Shown: positions 1-7,014 of the stretch, in pieces | Numbering within the stretch: the stretch's first letter is position 1 | How the letters are laid out: every line of letters starts with the position of its first letter | NCBI GenBank assembly: GCA_028714595.1 | Contig: JAQTMD010000014.1 | Coordinates: 1-15,838, forward strand | DNA: 15,838 bases | Reading direction: 5' to 3' | Source: Candidatus Omnitrophota bacterium | GTDB taxonomy: Bacteria; Omnitrophota; Gorgyraeia; Gygaellales; Profunditerraquicolaceae | Translations under genes and position numbers: made by a program | Notes under the pieces: generated by a model | What the model was told of the DNA's origin: nothing | Seen by the model: only the letters and a program-made list of their open reading frames with translations | Databases searched by the model: none

Positions 1-504
1 CCTGATTTGACCTGCCTGGGCAAGATCATCGGCGGCGGCCTGCCTTTGGCAGCCTACGGCGGCAGGACAGAGATCATGGATTGCGTATCGCCGCTGGGCA
101 GGGTCTATCAGGCAGGCACGTTATCGGGTAACCCCGTTGCGGTGAGCGCCGGTATTGCCGCGCTGAAAGTCTTGGCACGCAAAGACTACATGTGGCTGAA
201 CCAGACCATCGCCGACTTTTGCCAGTCATTGCAGTCTTTGATACGGACCAGCGGCATCGCCTGCACCGTCAACCACGCGGGTTCGCTTTTTACGCTCTTC
301 TTCACCGACCGCGGGGTCACGGATTATGCTTCTGCAAAGAGAAGCGACGTGCGCCGCTACGCGCGGTTCTTCCGGAAGATGCTTGGGGCAGGCATCTATT
401 GTGCGCCGTCCCAGTTCGAGGCGAATTTCTTTTCGTTCGCGCATTCCCGCAAGGACCGGGAGCGGACGCTTGCGGCCATGGCCGGGGTCCTGAAAGGCCG
501 GTAA
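1..504 (+). CDS. hemL: Glutamate-1-semialdehyde 2,1-aminomutase, C-terminal part (5' end outside window)
   Basis: This is the last 167 residues of a PLP-dependent class-III aminotransferase fold. The enzyme converts glutamate-1-semialdehyde to 5-aminolevulinate in the C5 route to haem and other tetrapyrroles, in the cytoplasm. The motif LGKIIGGGLP at fragment residues 6-15 carries the PLP-binding lysine (K8). It is followed by the family-typical GRVYQAGTLSGNPVAVSAG at about residues 32-50. The reading frame is open to base 1, so the true start lies upstream; the TTG at base 7 is not a start. The stop is TAA at 502-504. resB follows after 15 bp, so the two are probably co-transcribed, which fits supply of haem to cytochrome c maturation. 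Other class-III aminotransferases share the fold, but the match to HemL wording is close. Confidence 0.93.
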   Translation, partial: PDLTCLGKIIGGGLPLAAYGGRTEIMDCVSPLGRVYQAGTLSGNPVAVSAGIAALKVLARKDYMWLNQTIADFCQSLQSLIRTSGIACTVNHAGSLFTLFFTDRGVTDYASAKRSDVRRYARFFRKMLGAGIYCAPSQFEANFFSFAHSRKDRERTLAAMAGVLKGR

Positions 505-519
505 AGAGGAAATCATGCC

Positions 520-1536
520 ATGAAGAATACATTCATCGGAATCGTCAGATCCCTGGGGTCAATCAAACTCGCCCTGATTTTATTCGTTGTCATCATCGTC
601 GCGTCGCTGGTCGGGGCCCTGCTTCCCGAGGAACTGCAGCCGAAGGTCTATTACTCGGGTTGGTTTATCGCCCTGTTGGTGTTGTTCGGCTTGAACACCC
701 TGGTCTGTACCGCGGCCCGCCTGGGACTCGGGAAAAAGAAGCTTGGCTCCGGCCTCACGCACCTTTCGGTCCTGGTGATCCTGCTCGGGGCGATGGTGAG
801 CTTCTTTTTTAGTGTCCGGGGGGTCCTTGAGCTGGAAGAGGGCCGGTCCAAAGACGCGATTGTCGTAAGCCAAGAGGACAAAGCGCAATGTTCGTTCCAC
901 CGGCTCGGCTTCAGCGTGCGGCTCGACGACTTCAGCATGAGCTGGTATGCCGTGCGGCCCGAGAAGTACGATATCGGCGTTTTGGTCAAGGACAAGGACG
1001 TACGCAGATACTACAGCCTGGCACCGGGCTCCCGGCAGGAGGTGGCAGATACCGGTTACACGGTCGAAGTCCTTGACTATATGCCGGATTTTTCTCTTAC
1101 CGAAGACATGAAACCTGCCGGCAGATCAGAGATGCCGAATAATCCGGCGGTCTTGATCCGCATCAAACGGGGCGCGGGCGTCGAGGATCGCTGGGTGTTT
1201 TCCAGGCATCCGGCCATGGGCCTTTCCAAAGACCCGAACATCAAATTCAAATTCATGTGGATGCCGGTGGTCAAGGAATTCCGGAGCACCGTGACCGTTA
1301 TCGATGCGTCCCGTAACAAAACGTTCAGCCGTTGGACAAAGGTCAATGCCCCGTTCTCATACCGCGGTTACACCTTCTACCAGTCGGGATATGACGAAGA
1401 GAATCCTTCGTACACGAGCCTGGAGGTGGTGCGCGACCCCGGCGTTGCCTTTGTCTTTGCGGGTTTCATCCTGTTGAACGCCGGCCTTATCATCATGTTC
1501 TACCCGAAGCTGGGATTCTCAAGATCGAAAAGATAA
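520..1536 (+). CDS. resB: ResB-family cytochrome c biogenesis protein (System II)
   Basis: This 338-residue membrane protein is one half of the System II cytochrome c synthase (ResB/Ccs1), which works with CcsA to move haem across the membrane and attach it to apocytochromes. Three helices lie near the N-terminus (about residues 15-36, 46-66 and 79-98, the third with H81). A large extracytoplasmic domain follows, with the family-typical GYTFYQSGYD at 283-292, and a last helix sits at about 309-327. Length and topology match compact ResB proteins. The start at 520 has a purine-rich AGAGGA at 505-510; an ATG at 515 is in another frame. ccsA begins 13 bp after the stop, so the pair is almost certainly one transcript with hemL. 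Confidence 0.92.
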   Translation: MKNTFIGIVRSLGSIKLALILFVVIIVASLVGALLPEELQPKVYYSGWFIALLVLFGLNTLVCTAARLGLGKKKLGSGLTHLSVLVILLGAMVSFFFSVRGVLELEEGRSKDAIVVSQEDKAQCSFHRLGFSVRLDDFSMSWYAVRPEKYDIGVLVKDKDVRRYYSLAPGSRQEVADTGYTVEVLDYMPDFSLTEDMKPAGRSEMPNNPAVLIRIKRGAGVEDRWVFSRHPAMGLSKDPNIKFKFMWMPVVKEFRSTVTVIDASRNKTFSRWTKVNAPFSYRGYTFYQSGYDEENPSYTSLEVVRDPGVAFVFAGFILLNAGLIIMFYPKLGFSRSKR

Positions 1537-1549
1537 CCGGGCAGGAGCC

Positions 1550-2344
1550 GTGAATACCCTTTTATCACTCGGAGCGTACTGTTGTTGCCTGTTGAGCGCC
1601 TTTTTCTTCGTCCTCAAAAATTTCAAGAAAAGTCGGCGCTGGGAAGGTCTCGGCCTGGCTTTTTTCAAGGCAGCCTTTGCGTTCCTGTCTTTCCTGGTCC
1701 TGCTGCGCTGGTATAGGGCGGGCAGGCCGCCGTTTGCCAACATGTACGAGGCGCTGGTCCTTTTTGCCTGGTCGGTGGCGCTGGTCTACGCGGTCTTCGA
1801 ATACCTGTATAAGGCAGCGTTCCTTGCGGTCCCCGCCAACGCGCTCTGTATCTTTCTGTTGAGCCTGACGTGGCCGCAGGATGCCGCCATCAAGCCGCTC
1901 ATGCCGGCATTGCAGAGCAGCTGGATGGCAGTGCACGTGGTCACGTATTTCATAGGCTATGCGGCGCTGGCGCTGGCGTTTGTCTTGAGCGCCGGATACC
2001 TCGTCGCCAGCCGGCGGCGGCCGCAGCAGGCGCCGGTCCTTTTGGTCATGGACAATCTTTCCTATCAATTGATCATCTTCGCTTTCCCCTTCATTACCAT
2101 CGGCATGACCACCGGCTCAGCCTGGGCCAATGTCGCCTGGGGCAGTTACTGGTTCTGGGATCCCAAGGAGACCTGCTCGCTCATTACCTGGCTGGTGTAC
2201 GCCGTCTATCTGCACGGCCGTCTCTTGCTCGGCTGGAAACAGCGTCCGGCCGCCTGGCTTTCCGCACTCGGGTTCCTCGCAACGCTCTTCACGTTTGTCG
2301 GCGTCAATTATATCCTCCCCGGCCTTCACAGTTATACTCAGTAA
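1550..2344 (+). CDS. ccsA: CcsA/ResC cytochrome c synthase subunit (System II)
   Basis: This 264-residue polytopic protein is the haem-handling partner of ResB. The tryptophan-rich haem-handling motif is at residues 197-209: W-G-S-Y-W-F-W-D-P-K-E-T-C, where the family usually ends KETW. Candidate haem-ligand or conserved histidines are H129 (in VHVVTYFIGY), H222 (YLHGR) and H260 (GLHSY). About eight hydrophobic segments are visible. The chosen start is GTG at 1550; AGGAG at 1543-1547 is unusually close (2 nt), so translation may be coupled to resB or start slightly differently. The W-to-C change at 209 is a minor oddity. Identity is secure from motif and neighbour. Confidence 0.92.
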   Translation: MNTLLSLGAYCCCLLSAFFFVLKNFKKSRRWEGLGLAFFKAAFAFLSFLVLLRWYRAGRPPFANMYEALVLFAWSVALVYAVFEYLYKAAFLAVPANALCIFLLSLTWPQDAAIKPLMPALQSSWMAVHVVTYFIGYAALALAFVLSAGYLVASRRRPQQAPVLLVMDNLSYQLIIFAFPFITIGMTTGSAWANVAWGSYWFWDPKETCSLITWLVYAVYLHGRLLLGWKQRPAAWLSALGFLATLFTFVGVNYILPGLHSYTQ

Positions 2345-2404
2345 GCAATAATCCGAGCCGGCCGTTACTTAATCGGTCAGAACGCCTTTTCGTAGAAATT
2401 GTTG

Positions 2405-2432
2405 TTGACACGGAAATAATATATGCTACGAT
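2405..2432 (+). promoter_or_regulatory. Sigma70-like promoter of nikR
   Basis: A perfect -35 TTGACA at 2405-2410 is followed, after 16 bp, by TACGAT (2427-2432, 4 of 6 match to TATAAT). Transcription would begin near 2439, with an AAAGG ribosome-binding site at 2455-2459, 7 nt before the nikR GTG. The -10 is inside the NikR-like operator. Confidence 0.6.
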
Positions 2433-2449
2433 ATTTATATTCGTAACAC
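2423..2449. promoter_or_regulatory. NikR-like operator overlapping the nikR promoter
   Basis: Half-site ATGCTAC (2423-2429) and half-site GTAACAC (2443-2449) are separated by 13 bp. They are reverse complements at 5 of 7 positions, and the right half matches, as I recall it, the divergent deltaproteobacterial/archaeal NikR consensus (GTGTTAC-spacer-GTAACAC). The shorter inverted repeat TACGA/TCGTA (2427-2431 and 2441-2445) is nested inside. Placement over the -10 and the likely start point fits nickel-dependent autorepression of nikR. This is inference from position and symmetry; binding is not shown. Confidence 0.5.
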
Positions 2450-2466
2450 TATTGAAAGGTTATGCC

Positions 2467-2883
2467 GTGTCAGGACTGGTCCGATTCGGAGTATCGCTGG
2501 AAAAAGAACTGCTGGAAAAACTGGATAACCTGCGCAGGGCAAAAGGCTATCCGACCCGCTCGGAGGCCATCCGCGCGCTCGTGCGCCAGGAAGAGGTCAA
2601 GCGCCAGTGGAGCGGGGGCGACGAAGTCGTGGGCGCGGTGAGTCTCGTCTACGACCATCACCGCAGGGAGCTTATCAACAAGATAACCTCCATACAGCAC
2701 GACTACGGCCGCTACATCATCGCCAGCCAGCACGTGCACATCGACCACCATAACTGTCTTGAGATCATCGCCGTCAAAGGCAAACCCGAAAAGGTCCAGG
2801 AACTGGCTGACCGCTTGAAATCCGTCAAGGGCGTCAAACACGGTTCCTTGAGCATGGCCACGACCGGAAAACACCTGGGGTAG
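2467..2883 (+). CDS. nikR: Nickel-responsive transcriptional regulator NikR
   Basis: This 138-residue protein binds DNA through an N-terminal ribbon-helix-helix (about residues 3-45, with the helix TRSEAIRALV at 30-39) and senses Ni(II) through a C-terminal ACT-like domain. The square-planar nickel ligands of E. coli NikR (H76, H87, H89, C95) are all present with an offset of two: H78, H89, H91 and C97, in QHDYGRYIIA and QHVHIDHHNC. Length is normal for the family (about 133-148). The frame stays open far upstream through ccsA, but the true start is GTG at 2467: AAAGG lies 7 nt before it and the promoter at 2405. It probably represses itself and the downstream porin and nikMNQO when nickel is sufficient. 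Confidence 0.95.
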   Translation: MSGLVRFGVSLEKELLEKLDNLRRAKGYPTRSEAIRALVRQEEVKRQWSGGDEVVGAVSLVYDHHRRELINKITSIQHDYGRYIIASQHVHIDHHNCLEIIAVKGKPEKVQELADRLKSVKGVKHGSLSMATTGKHLG

Positions 2884-2903
2884 TATTATTTTTTTGGAAG
2901 GAA

Positions 2904-2910
2904 GTAACAC
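2904..2910. promoter_or_regulatory. Possible NikR half-site upstream of the porin gene
   Basis: GTAACAC is identical to the right half of the nikR operator and lies 33 bp before the porin ATG. No matching left half is visible at the 13-bp spacing, so this may be chance or a single-half site. No convincing separate -35/-10 pair is seen here; the porin is more likely transcribed from the nikR promoter. Confidence 0.2.
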
Positions 2911-2943
2911 GATTATCGAAAACGTGACAGAAAAGGAGGAGGG

Positions 2944-4302
2944 ATGACCAGGCGCATTGCACCGGTGTTCATAGTTCTTTGTACCGTTGTTGTCGCGTTC
3001 GGCGCCGCACGGGCGTACGCGCAGGAAGTCTCGAATGTCCATCTGCTCCAGGAGATTCGCCAACTCAAACAGACCGTCGCCGAGCAGGCACAGAGGATCG
3101 GGGAATTGGAAGACCGGATGGGTTCGAAGCAAAAACCTGCTGCGCGGGCTGCGGCGACTGCTGAAGTTCCCGAAGAACTCTCCGAACAGATCGATAAACA
3201 TCTGAATGCCAGGATCCCGGCGTATAAGGCTTTTGAAGGCTTGGATTTTACGGGCTGGGTGACCACGATCGGCCAGTATGCGCGTAATGCGAACGGCGCT
3301 GACATGCTTTCCCGCACCGAAGACGCCACCGATGCCTCCTATACCGCCCACATCATCTTGGATAAGAAATTCGGCGACTATGGCTGGGGGTTGGTGCATT
3401 TCCAGGGAGGAAACGGCGTCGGCGTCACCGATGAATTACAACTCTTCTCAAACGTCAATTACGATGCCACCGATACTGATTCCAATGCCAGCATCACCGA
3501 GGCGTGGTACGAGCACTATTTCGAACCGTGGGAACTCAGCCTGACGGTCGGCAAGCTCGATGCGTTTAGCTATATCGACACCAATGAATACGCCTATGAC
3601 CAGGCTTTGCAGTTTTTGGGAAACATGTTCTGTAATTCCCCGGTGATTGAATTTCCTACGGATAGCGGAGAAGCGGCAGTCCGGCTTGCCTGGGAACCGA
3701 CGGAGAAGCTTGTCATCGACGTGCTGGCGATGGACAGCAATGCCGACGGAGAAGACATTTTTGATGCCCTTTTCCTCGCAACGCAGTTGAACTTCAAACC
3801 CGCACTTTTCGGCCGCAGCGGCAATTACCGTTTGATCTTCTGGCAGAACAATGCCGGCCACACCACGTGGATGGATACTACCGAAGACAAAGAAAATGGT
3901 TTGGGGTGGGGCGTCAGCTTCGATCAGGAATTCACCGATTGCCTCGGCGGGTTCTTCCGCTATGGTTGGCAGGACCCGGATGTCTATCTCAACGGCGAAA
4001 GTGTATCACTGTACCAGTCGTACAGCTTCGGGCCGCAGATCAAAGGCGCTCTCTGGGGCAGGAAAGAAGACGTCGTGGGTATCGGCTTCGGTCAGGCCGT
4101 TCCTTCTAAGAAATATAAAGAGGCCAACGGCCTCATCGCCAAAACCGAGAGCCATTTGGAATGTTACTACGCCTTTAAGGCGAATGAGCACTTCACCATC
4201 AGTCCTGATTTGCAGGTCATCTGGCGGCCGTACGGGAAAGACGCGGCGAACGGCGACGGGACCATCGTGGTCAGCGGGCTTCGCGGTCAGCTCGATTTCT
4301 AA
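2944..4302 (+). CDS. Outer-membrane porin, OprB-like, probably part of the nickel regulon
   Basis: This 452-residue exported protein has a signal peptide at residues 1-26 (two arginines, hydrophobic core, cleavage after AYA). A short coiled coil follows at about 30-60 (LLQEIRQLKQTVAEQAQRI), as in porins that touch peptidoglycan. A long alternating aromatic/polar region resembling carbohydrate-selective porins of the OprB type runs from about residue 95 to the end. The last residue is phenylalanine (RGQLDF), the usual BAM insertion signal. A strong AGGAGG at 2936-2941 precedes the ATG. Between nikR and nikMNQO, it is a good candidate for an outer-membrane route for nickel or a nickel chelate. 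The OprB assignment is from overall pattern and is less certain than the porin call. Confidence 0.8.
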   Translation: MTRRIAPVFIVLCTVVVAFGAARAYAQEVSNVHLLQEIRQLKQTVAEQAQRIGELEDRMGSKQKPAARAAATAEVPEELSEQIDKHLNARIPAYKAFEGLDFTGWVTTIGQYARNANGADMLSRTEDATDASYTAHIILDKKFGDYGWGLVHFQGGNGVGVTDELQLFSNVNYDATDTDSNASITEAWYEHYFEPWELSLTVGKLDAFSYIDTNEYAYDQALQFLGNMFCNSPVIEFPTDSGEAAVRLAWEPTEKLVIDVLAMDSNADGEDIFDALFLATQLNFKPALFGRSGNYRLIFWQNNAGHTTWMDTTEDKENGLGWGVSFDQEFTDCLGGFFRYGWQDPDVYLNGESVSLYQSYSFGPQIKGALWGRKEDVVGIGFGQAVPSKKYKEANGLIAKTESHLECYYAFKANEHFTISPDLQVIWRPYGKDAANGDGTIVVSGLRGQLDF

Positions 4303-4404
4303 GGGACGTTCCCCAAGGGGACACCCCGTATGAAGGTAATAGTTCTAATTCATTGTTCGAGAAATTGTTAGAAGATGCAGGTGTGGTACCTGGGGGAACG
4401 TCCC
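4303..4404. repeat. 102-nt imperfect palindromic element (REP/MITE-like) between porin and nikM
   Basis: The 12-bp arm GGGACGTTCCCC (4303-4314) is perfectly repeated in inverted orientation as GGGGAACGTCCC (4393-4404). Nested inside are ACACC/GGTGT (4321-4325 with 4380-4384) and TTCTAA/TTAGAA (4343-4348 with 4368-4373), so the whole element can form one long interrupted hairpin. It starts directly after the porin stop codon and ends 17 bp before nikM, leaving AAGGAGG (4410-4416) free. It has no U-run, so it is not a classic terminator. It could be a small mobile hairpin element, an mRNA processing or stability signal, or partial attenuator for nikM. Confidence 0.65.
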
Positions 4405-4421
4405 CGAGTAAGGAGGAATCA

Positions 4422-5054
4422 ATGCATATACCCGACGGTTTTTTAACGGCAACAACCTGGGGGCCGGCGTGGCTGGTTTCCGTCGTAGGCCTGGGCGCCT
4501 GCATCCGGACGGCCGCGGCAAAATTAAAGGACAAGATGGTGCCGCTCATGGGCGTCATGTCTGCGTTTGTCTTTGCCGCGCAGATGCTTAATTTTCCCGT
4601 GGTCGGCGGGACATCAGGCCATTTGCTCGGCGGAGTGCTGGCTGCAGTGATGCTGGGGCCGTGGGCCGGCGCCATCGTCCTGGCGGTCGTCTTAGTGGTA
4701 CAGTGCCTGATCTTCCAGGACGGAGGTCTGACTGCGCTGGGCGCGAACATCCTGAACATGTCTTTTATCGGCACGCTCGGCGGCTACGCGGTCTTTGCAA
4801 TCCTTAAGAAAATCCTGGGTAAAAAACTTTTACTGGCCGCCGCAGCAGCCGCAGCCTGGTTATCGGTGGTCCTGGCATCTACAGCGTGTTCGCTGGAACT
4901 TGTGTTATCCGGCACGGCGCCGTTTAACGTAGTCTTCCCGGCGATGCTGGGAGTGCACGTATTGATCGGTATCGGTGAAGCGATCATCACCACGTTCGTA
5001 CTTTCGTTCGTATTAAAAGTACGGCCAGACCTGGTGGAGGTTTCCCATGAATAA
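4422..5054 (+). CDS. nikM: ECF-type nickel transporter substrate-binding subunit NikM (CbiM family)
   Basis: This 210-residue polytopic membrane protein captures the metal. It begins MHIPDGFL: in this family the free N-terminus and His2 coordinate the ion, so the start must be ATG 4422 rather than the in-frame TTG at 4353. It also has the conserved GGTSGHLLGG at about residues 61-70 and about six hydrophobic helices. AAGGAGG sits 5 nt before the start. The stop overlaps nikN by 8 bp. CbiM (cobalt) and NikM (nickel) are close relatives; nickel is preferred here because of nikR and the PDGLE-type small subunit. No cobalamin riboswitch was seen upstream. Confidence 0.93.
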   Translation: MHIPDGFLTATTWGPAWLVSVVGLGACIRTAAAKLKDKMVPLMGVMSAFVFAAQMLNFPVVGGTSGHLLGGVLAAVMLGPWAGAIVLAVVLVVQCLIFQDGGLTALGANILNMSFIGTLGGYAVFAILKKILGKKLLLAAAAAAAWLSVVLASTACSLELVLSGTAPFNVVFPAMLGVHVLIGIGEAIITTFVLSFVLKVRPDLVEVSHE

Positions 5055-5334
5055 AAAGGATATCCTGTGGGGTTTAGGGATTGCGCTCCTTTTGGCGCTT
5101 GTGCTGTCGCCGTTTGCCTCGCCCTGGCCCGACGGCTTGGAGCGGGTGGCAGAAGACAAAGGTTTCCTGGAGAAAGGCGAAGTTGCTCCCGCGTTATCGT
5201 CGCCGGTGCCGGACTATGCCTGGCCCGGGGTCAAGGATGAGAAAGCCGCGACTGCCTCAGCCGGCATCCTGGGAACGCTCGTCGTCTTCGGCGCAGGATG
5301 GGGGCTCGCAGGCCTGATCAAAAAGAAAGACTAA
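5047..5334 (+). CDS. nikN: NikN-type small membrane subunit with PDGLE motif
   Basis: This 95-residue protein has two membrane helices (about residues 6-24 and 70-91) and an extracytoplasmic loop between them. The loop contains PDGLE at 28-32 and a second conserved stretch, SPVPDYAWPG, at 52-61. This architecture is typical of the small component that accompanies NikM in nickel ECF transporters and replaces CbiN of cobalt systems. Its start overlaps the nikM stop by 8 bp, implying translational coupling; nikQ starts 3 bp after its stop. Confidence 0.88.
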   Translation: MNKKDILWGLGIALLLALVLSPFASPWPDGLERVAEDKGFLEKGEVAPALSSPVPDYAWPGVKDEKAATASAGILGTLVVFGAGWGLAGLIKKKD

Positions 5335-5337
5335 GTC

Positions 5338-6099
5338 GTGAGACACGCGTTTCTCGACGAACACAGCCGCAGGGATTCCCTGCTGCATCGCCGCGATCCC
5401 CGGGCAAAGATCCTGGCGTTCGTTCTTCTTATTCTTTGCATCGCGCTGACGCCCGCGTATCGCTTCCGGACCTTCGGCATGTACGCGTTCTTTCTGGCAG
5501 GCCTGGTGTTCGCATCAGGGATTCCGCCTCTGTACGCGGTAAGGAAATCGCTGACGTTGGTACCGTTCGTCCTGTTTGCGGCGTTTTTTCTGCCTTTTAG
5601 CCGACGAGGGATCGTGGCGCTTAGCATCCCCGGAGGTCTCTGCGTCACCTATACCGGCCTTCTGACGTTCTGGGGCGTCGTCGTCAAAGGGTATCTGTCC
5701 ATCGTCTCAATGATCCTGCTGGTCAATACCACGGAATTCCCCGATCTGTTGAAAGGCTTCGAACAGCTCAAGATCCCCCGGCTCTTTATCACGATCATTT
5801 CCTTTATGTACCGCTACGTGTTCGTGATCGAAGACGAGCTCGAGAAGATGACGGCGGCAAAACGTTCGCGCACGATCCGGCCCGGCCTTCGGTTGGAGAC
5901 AAGGACTTTGAGTAATATGGTCGGAATGCTGTTTATCCGTTCCTACGAGCGGGCGGAGGCGGTCTATGCGGCCATGTGCTGCCGGGGCTACAGCGGCCGG
6001 ATCCACACGCTCCATGATTTTTCCCTTACGAAGGTCGACCGGTATTTTCTGGGATTCTTTCTGGTCATCGTTGTCACCATCGCCCACAGCGGGGCCTAA
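5338..6099 (+). CDS. nikQ: ECF transporter transmembrane (T) component NikQ/CbiQ
   Basis: This 253-residue integral membrane protein couples ATP hydrolysis by NikO to the substrate subunit NikM. Several hydrophobic helices are visible (about 24-40, 46-66, 72-86, 105-130, 150-165, 236-252). The two cytoplasmic coupling-helix motifs expected of T components are present: AAKRSRT at 173-179 and AMCCRGYSG at 212-220. The start is GTG at 5338, only 3 bp after nikN, with no strong ribosome-binding site, consistent with translational coupling. Length is normal for CbiQ/NikQ. Confidence 0.92.
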   Translation: MRHAFLDEHSRRDSLLHRRDPRAKILAFVLLILCIALTPAYRFRTFGMYAFFLAGLVFASGIPPLYAVRKSLTLVPFVLFAAFFLPFSRRGIVALSIPGGLCVTYTGLLTFWGVVVKGYLSIVSMILLVNTTEFPDLLKGFEQLKIPRLFITIISFMYRYVFVIEDELEKMTAAKRSRTIRPGLRLETRTLSNMVGMLFIRSYERAEAVYAAMCCRGYSGRIHTLHDFSLTKVDRYFLGFFLVIVVTIAHSGA

Positions 6100-6103
6100 A
6101 ACC

Positions 6104-6877
6104 ATGCAACAGCCATGCATCGAAGTCAAAGGTTTGAACTTCAATTATCCTGACGGCACCAAAGCGCTCGAGGACTTGAATCTGGAGATTGAGGCAGGCA
6201 GGACGTACGGGCTTATCGGTCCTAACGGCGCCGGCAAATCAACATTCCTCCTGCATGTCAACGGCATCCTGAGCGGCCGGGGGGCAATCAGCGTGTTCGG
6301 CCTGCCGGTCCTGGAAAAAAACCTGACAAGCATCAGGTCGCAGGTAGGCCTGGTATTCCAGGACCCGGACTCCCAGCTCTTCATGCCCACGGTCTTCGAC
6401 GACGTGGCGTTCGGGCCTCTGAACATGGGCATGCCCGTCGATAAAGTGCGCGAGGCAGTGGTGCGCGCACTGGAAGAAGTGGACATGCTCCCGGCAATCA
6501 AACGCTCGTCGCACCATCTGAGCTTCGGAGAGAAAAAAAGGATCTGCCTGGCCACGGTCTTATCCATGAGCCCGAAAGTGCTTTTGCTGGATGAACCGAC
6601 CGCAAACCTCGACCCCAAACACCGCAGGCAGTTGATCAGGCTTCTGGAAAGATTACGGATCACGAAAGTCATTGCCACGCATGACCTGGAGTTGGTGGGC
6701 GAGCTTTGTTCCCGCGTGATCCTGCTCGACCAGGGCAGGCTTATCGTCGAGGAAACAGCCGATACCGTACTTTCCAATACGGCGCTCCTGGAGGCCCACG
6801 GCCTTGAGATGTCCGTATGTCCCGGGCGCGAACGCTCCGGAGTCCTTCCCGATCGCGAAAGATTCTCTCCTGCCTAA
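6104..6877 (+). CDS. nikO: ECF transporter ATPase NikO/CbiO
   Basis: This 257-residue ABC ATPase powers nickel uptake. It contains Walker A GPNGAGKST (39-47), a Q-loop glutamine in VFQDPDSQLF (Q86), signature LSFGEKKR (139-146), Walker B VLLLDEPT (159-166) and the switch histidine in ATHD (H193). The frame is open further upstream inside nikQ, but ATG 6104 gives the canonical ABC N-terminus and lies 4 bp after the nikQ stop. A single ATPase gene implies a homodimer. The last 20 residues are arginine-rich and look non-conserved. No terminator follows; a new promoter begins 7 bp after its stop. Confidence 0.94.
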   Translation: MQQPCIEVKGLNFNYPDGTKALEDLNLEIEAGRTYGLIGPNGAGKSTFLLHVNGILSGRGAISVFGLPVLEKNLTSIRSQVGLVFQDPDSQLFMPTVFDDVAFGPLNMGMPVDKVREAVVRALEEVDMLPAIKRSSHHLSFGEKKRICLATVLSMSPKVLLLDEPTANLDPKHRRQLIRLLERLRITKVIATHDLELVGELCSRVILLDQGRLIVEETADTVLSNTALLEAHGLEMSVCPGRERSGVLPDRERFSPA

Positions 6878-6883
6878 AATCAT

Positions 6884-6911
6884 TTGCCTGCTTTCGCAGC
6901 AATGCTATAAT
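6884..6911 (+). promoter_or_regulatory. Strong extended -10 promoter after nikO
   Basis: TTGCCT (6884-6889), a 16-bp spacer and a perfect TATAAT (6906-6911) preceded by the extended -10 TG (6903-6904). Transcription should begin near 6918. The -35 and spacer also form a small inverted repeat (TTG-CTGC with GCAG-CAA, 6884-6902), which might be an operator. Confidence 0.75.
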
Positions 6912-6917
6912 AAGGCA

Positions 6918-6993
6918 AGAAAGGAGCGCTTACGCCAGAGATGACGCGCAGGAGAGGCCGGATTGTTCCCAAGGATTCCGCTTGGGATTTTTT
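6918..6993 (+). ncRNA. Short leader or small RNA between promoter and intrinsic terminator
   Basis: The predicted transcript is about 75 nt, from the promoter at 6884-6911 to the terminator at 6967-6993. It contains a GCGC/GCGC pairing around 6926-6948 and a purine-rich AGGAGAGG stretch near 6949-6956. No known riboswitch class is recognised. It sits just before the DUF2007-like gene, so it is either an attenuated leader or a free small RNA. Confidence 0.4.
6967..6993 (+). terminator. Intrinsic terminator upstream of the DUF2007-like gene
   Basis: Perfect 7-bp stem TCCCAAG (6967-6973) with CTTGGGA (6981-6987), a 7-nt loop, and six T at 6988-6993. It lies about 50 nt after the predicted start point and 21 bp before the gene start, so readthrough would be needed to express the gene. 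Confidence 0.75.
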
Positions 6994-7014
6994 ATTTCAG
7001 TCGAGGGCTCAATG

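Noticed and set aside
1870..2466. In-frame upstream extension of nikR into ccsA
   Set aside because: It would overlap ccsA out of frame and add about 200 residues foreign to NikR; promoter and ribosome-binding site place the start at GTG 2467.
2470..3399. 309-codon open frame on the minus strand across nikR and the porin start
   Set aside because: It lies antisense to two well-supported genes with clear motifs, crosses their intergenic region and shows no recognisable domain; it is a GC-driven shadow.
4303..4421. Cobalamin riboswitch upstream of nikM
   Set aside because: No B12-box-like sequence is present and the palindromic element fills the space; NikR context points to nickel.
5966..6103. 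In-frame upstream extension of nikO inside nikQ
   Set aside because: The ABC domain starts canonically at ATG 6104; the extension is a shadow of the nikQ C-terminus.
6145..6777. 210-codon minus-strand frame opposite nikO
   Set aside because: It mirrors the ABC ATPase codons and has no family features or ribosome-binding site.
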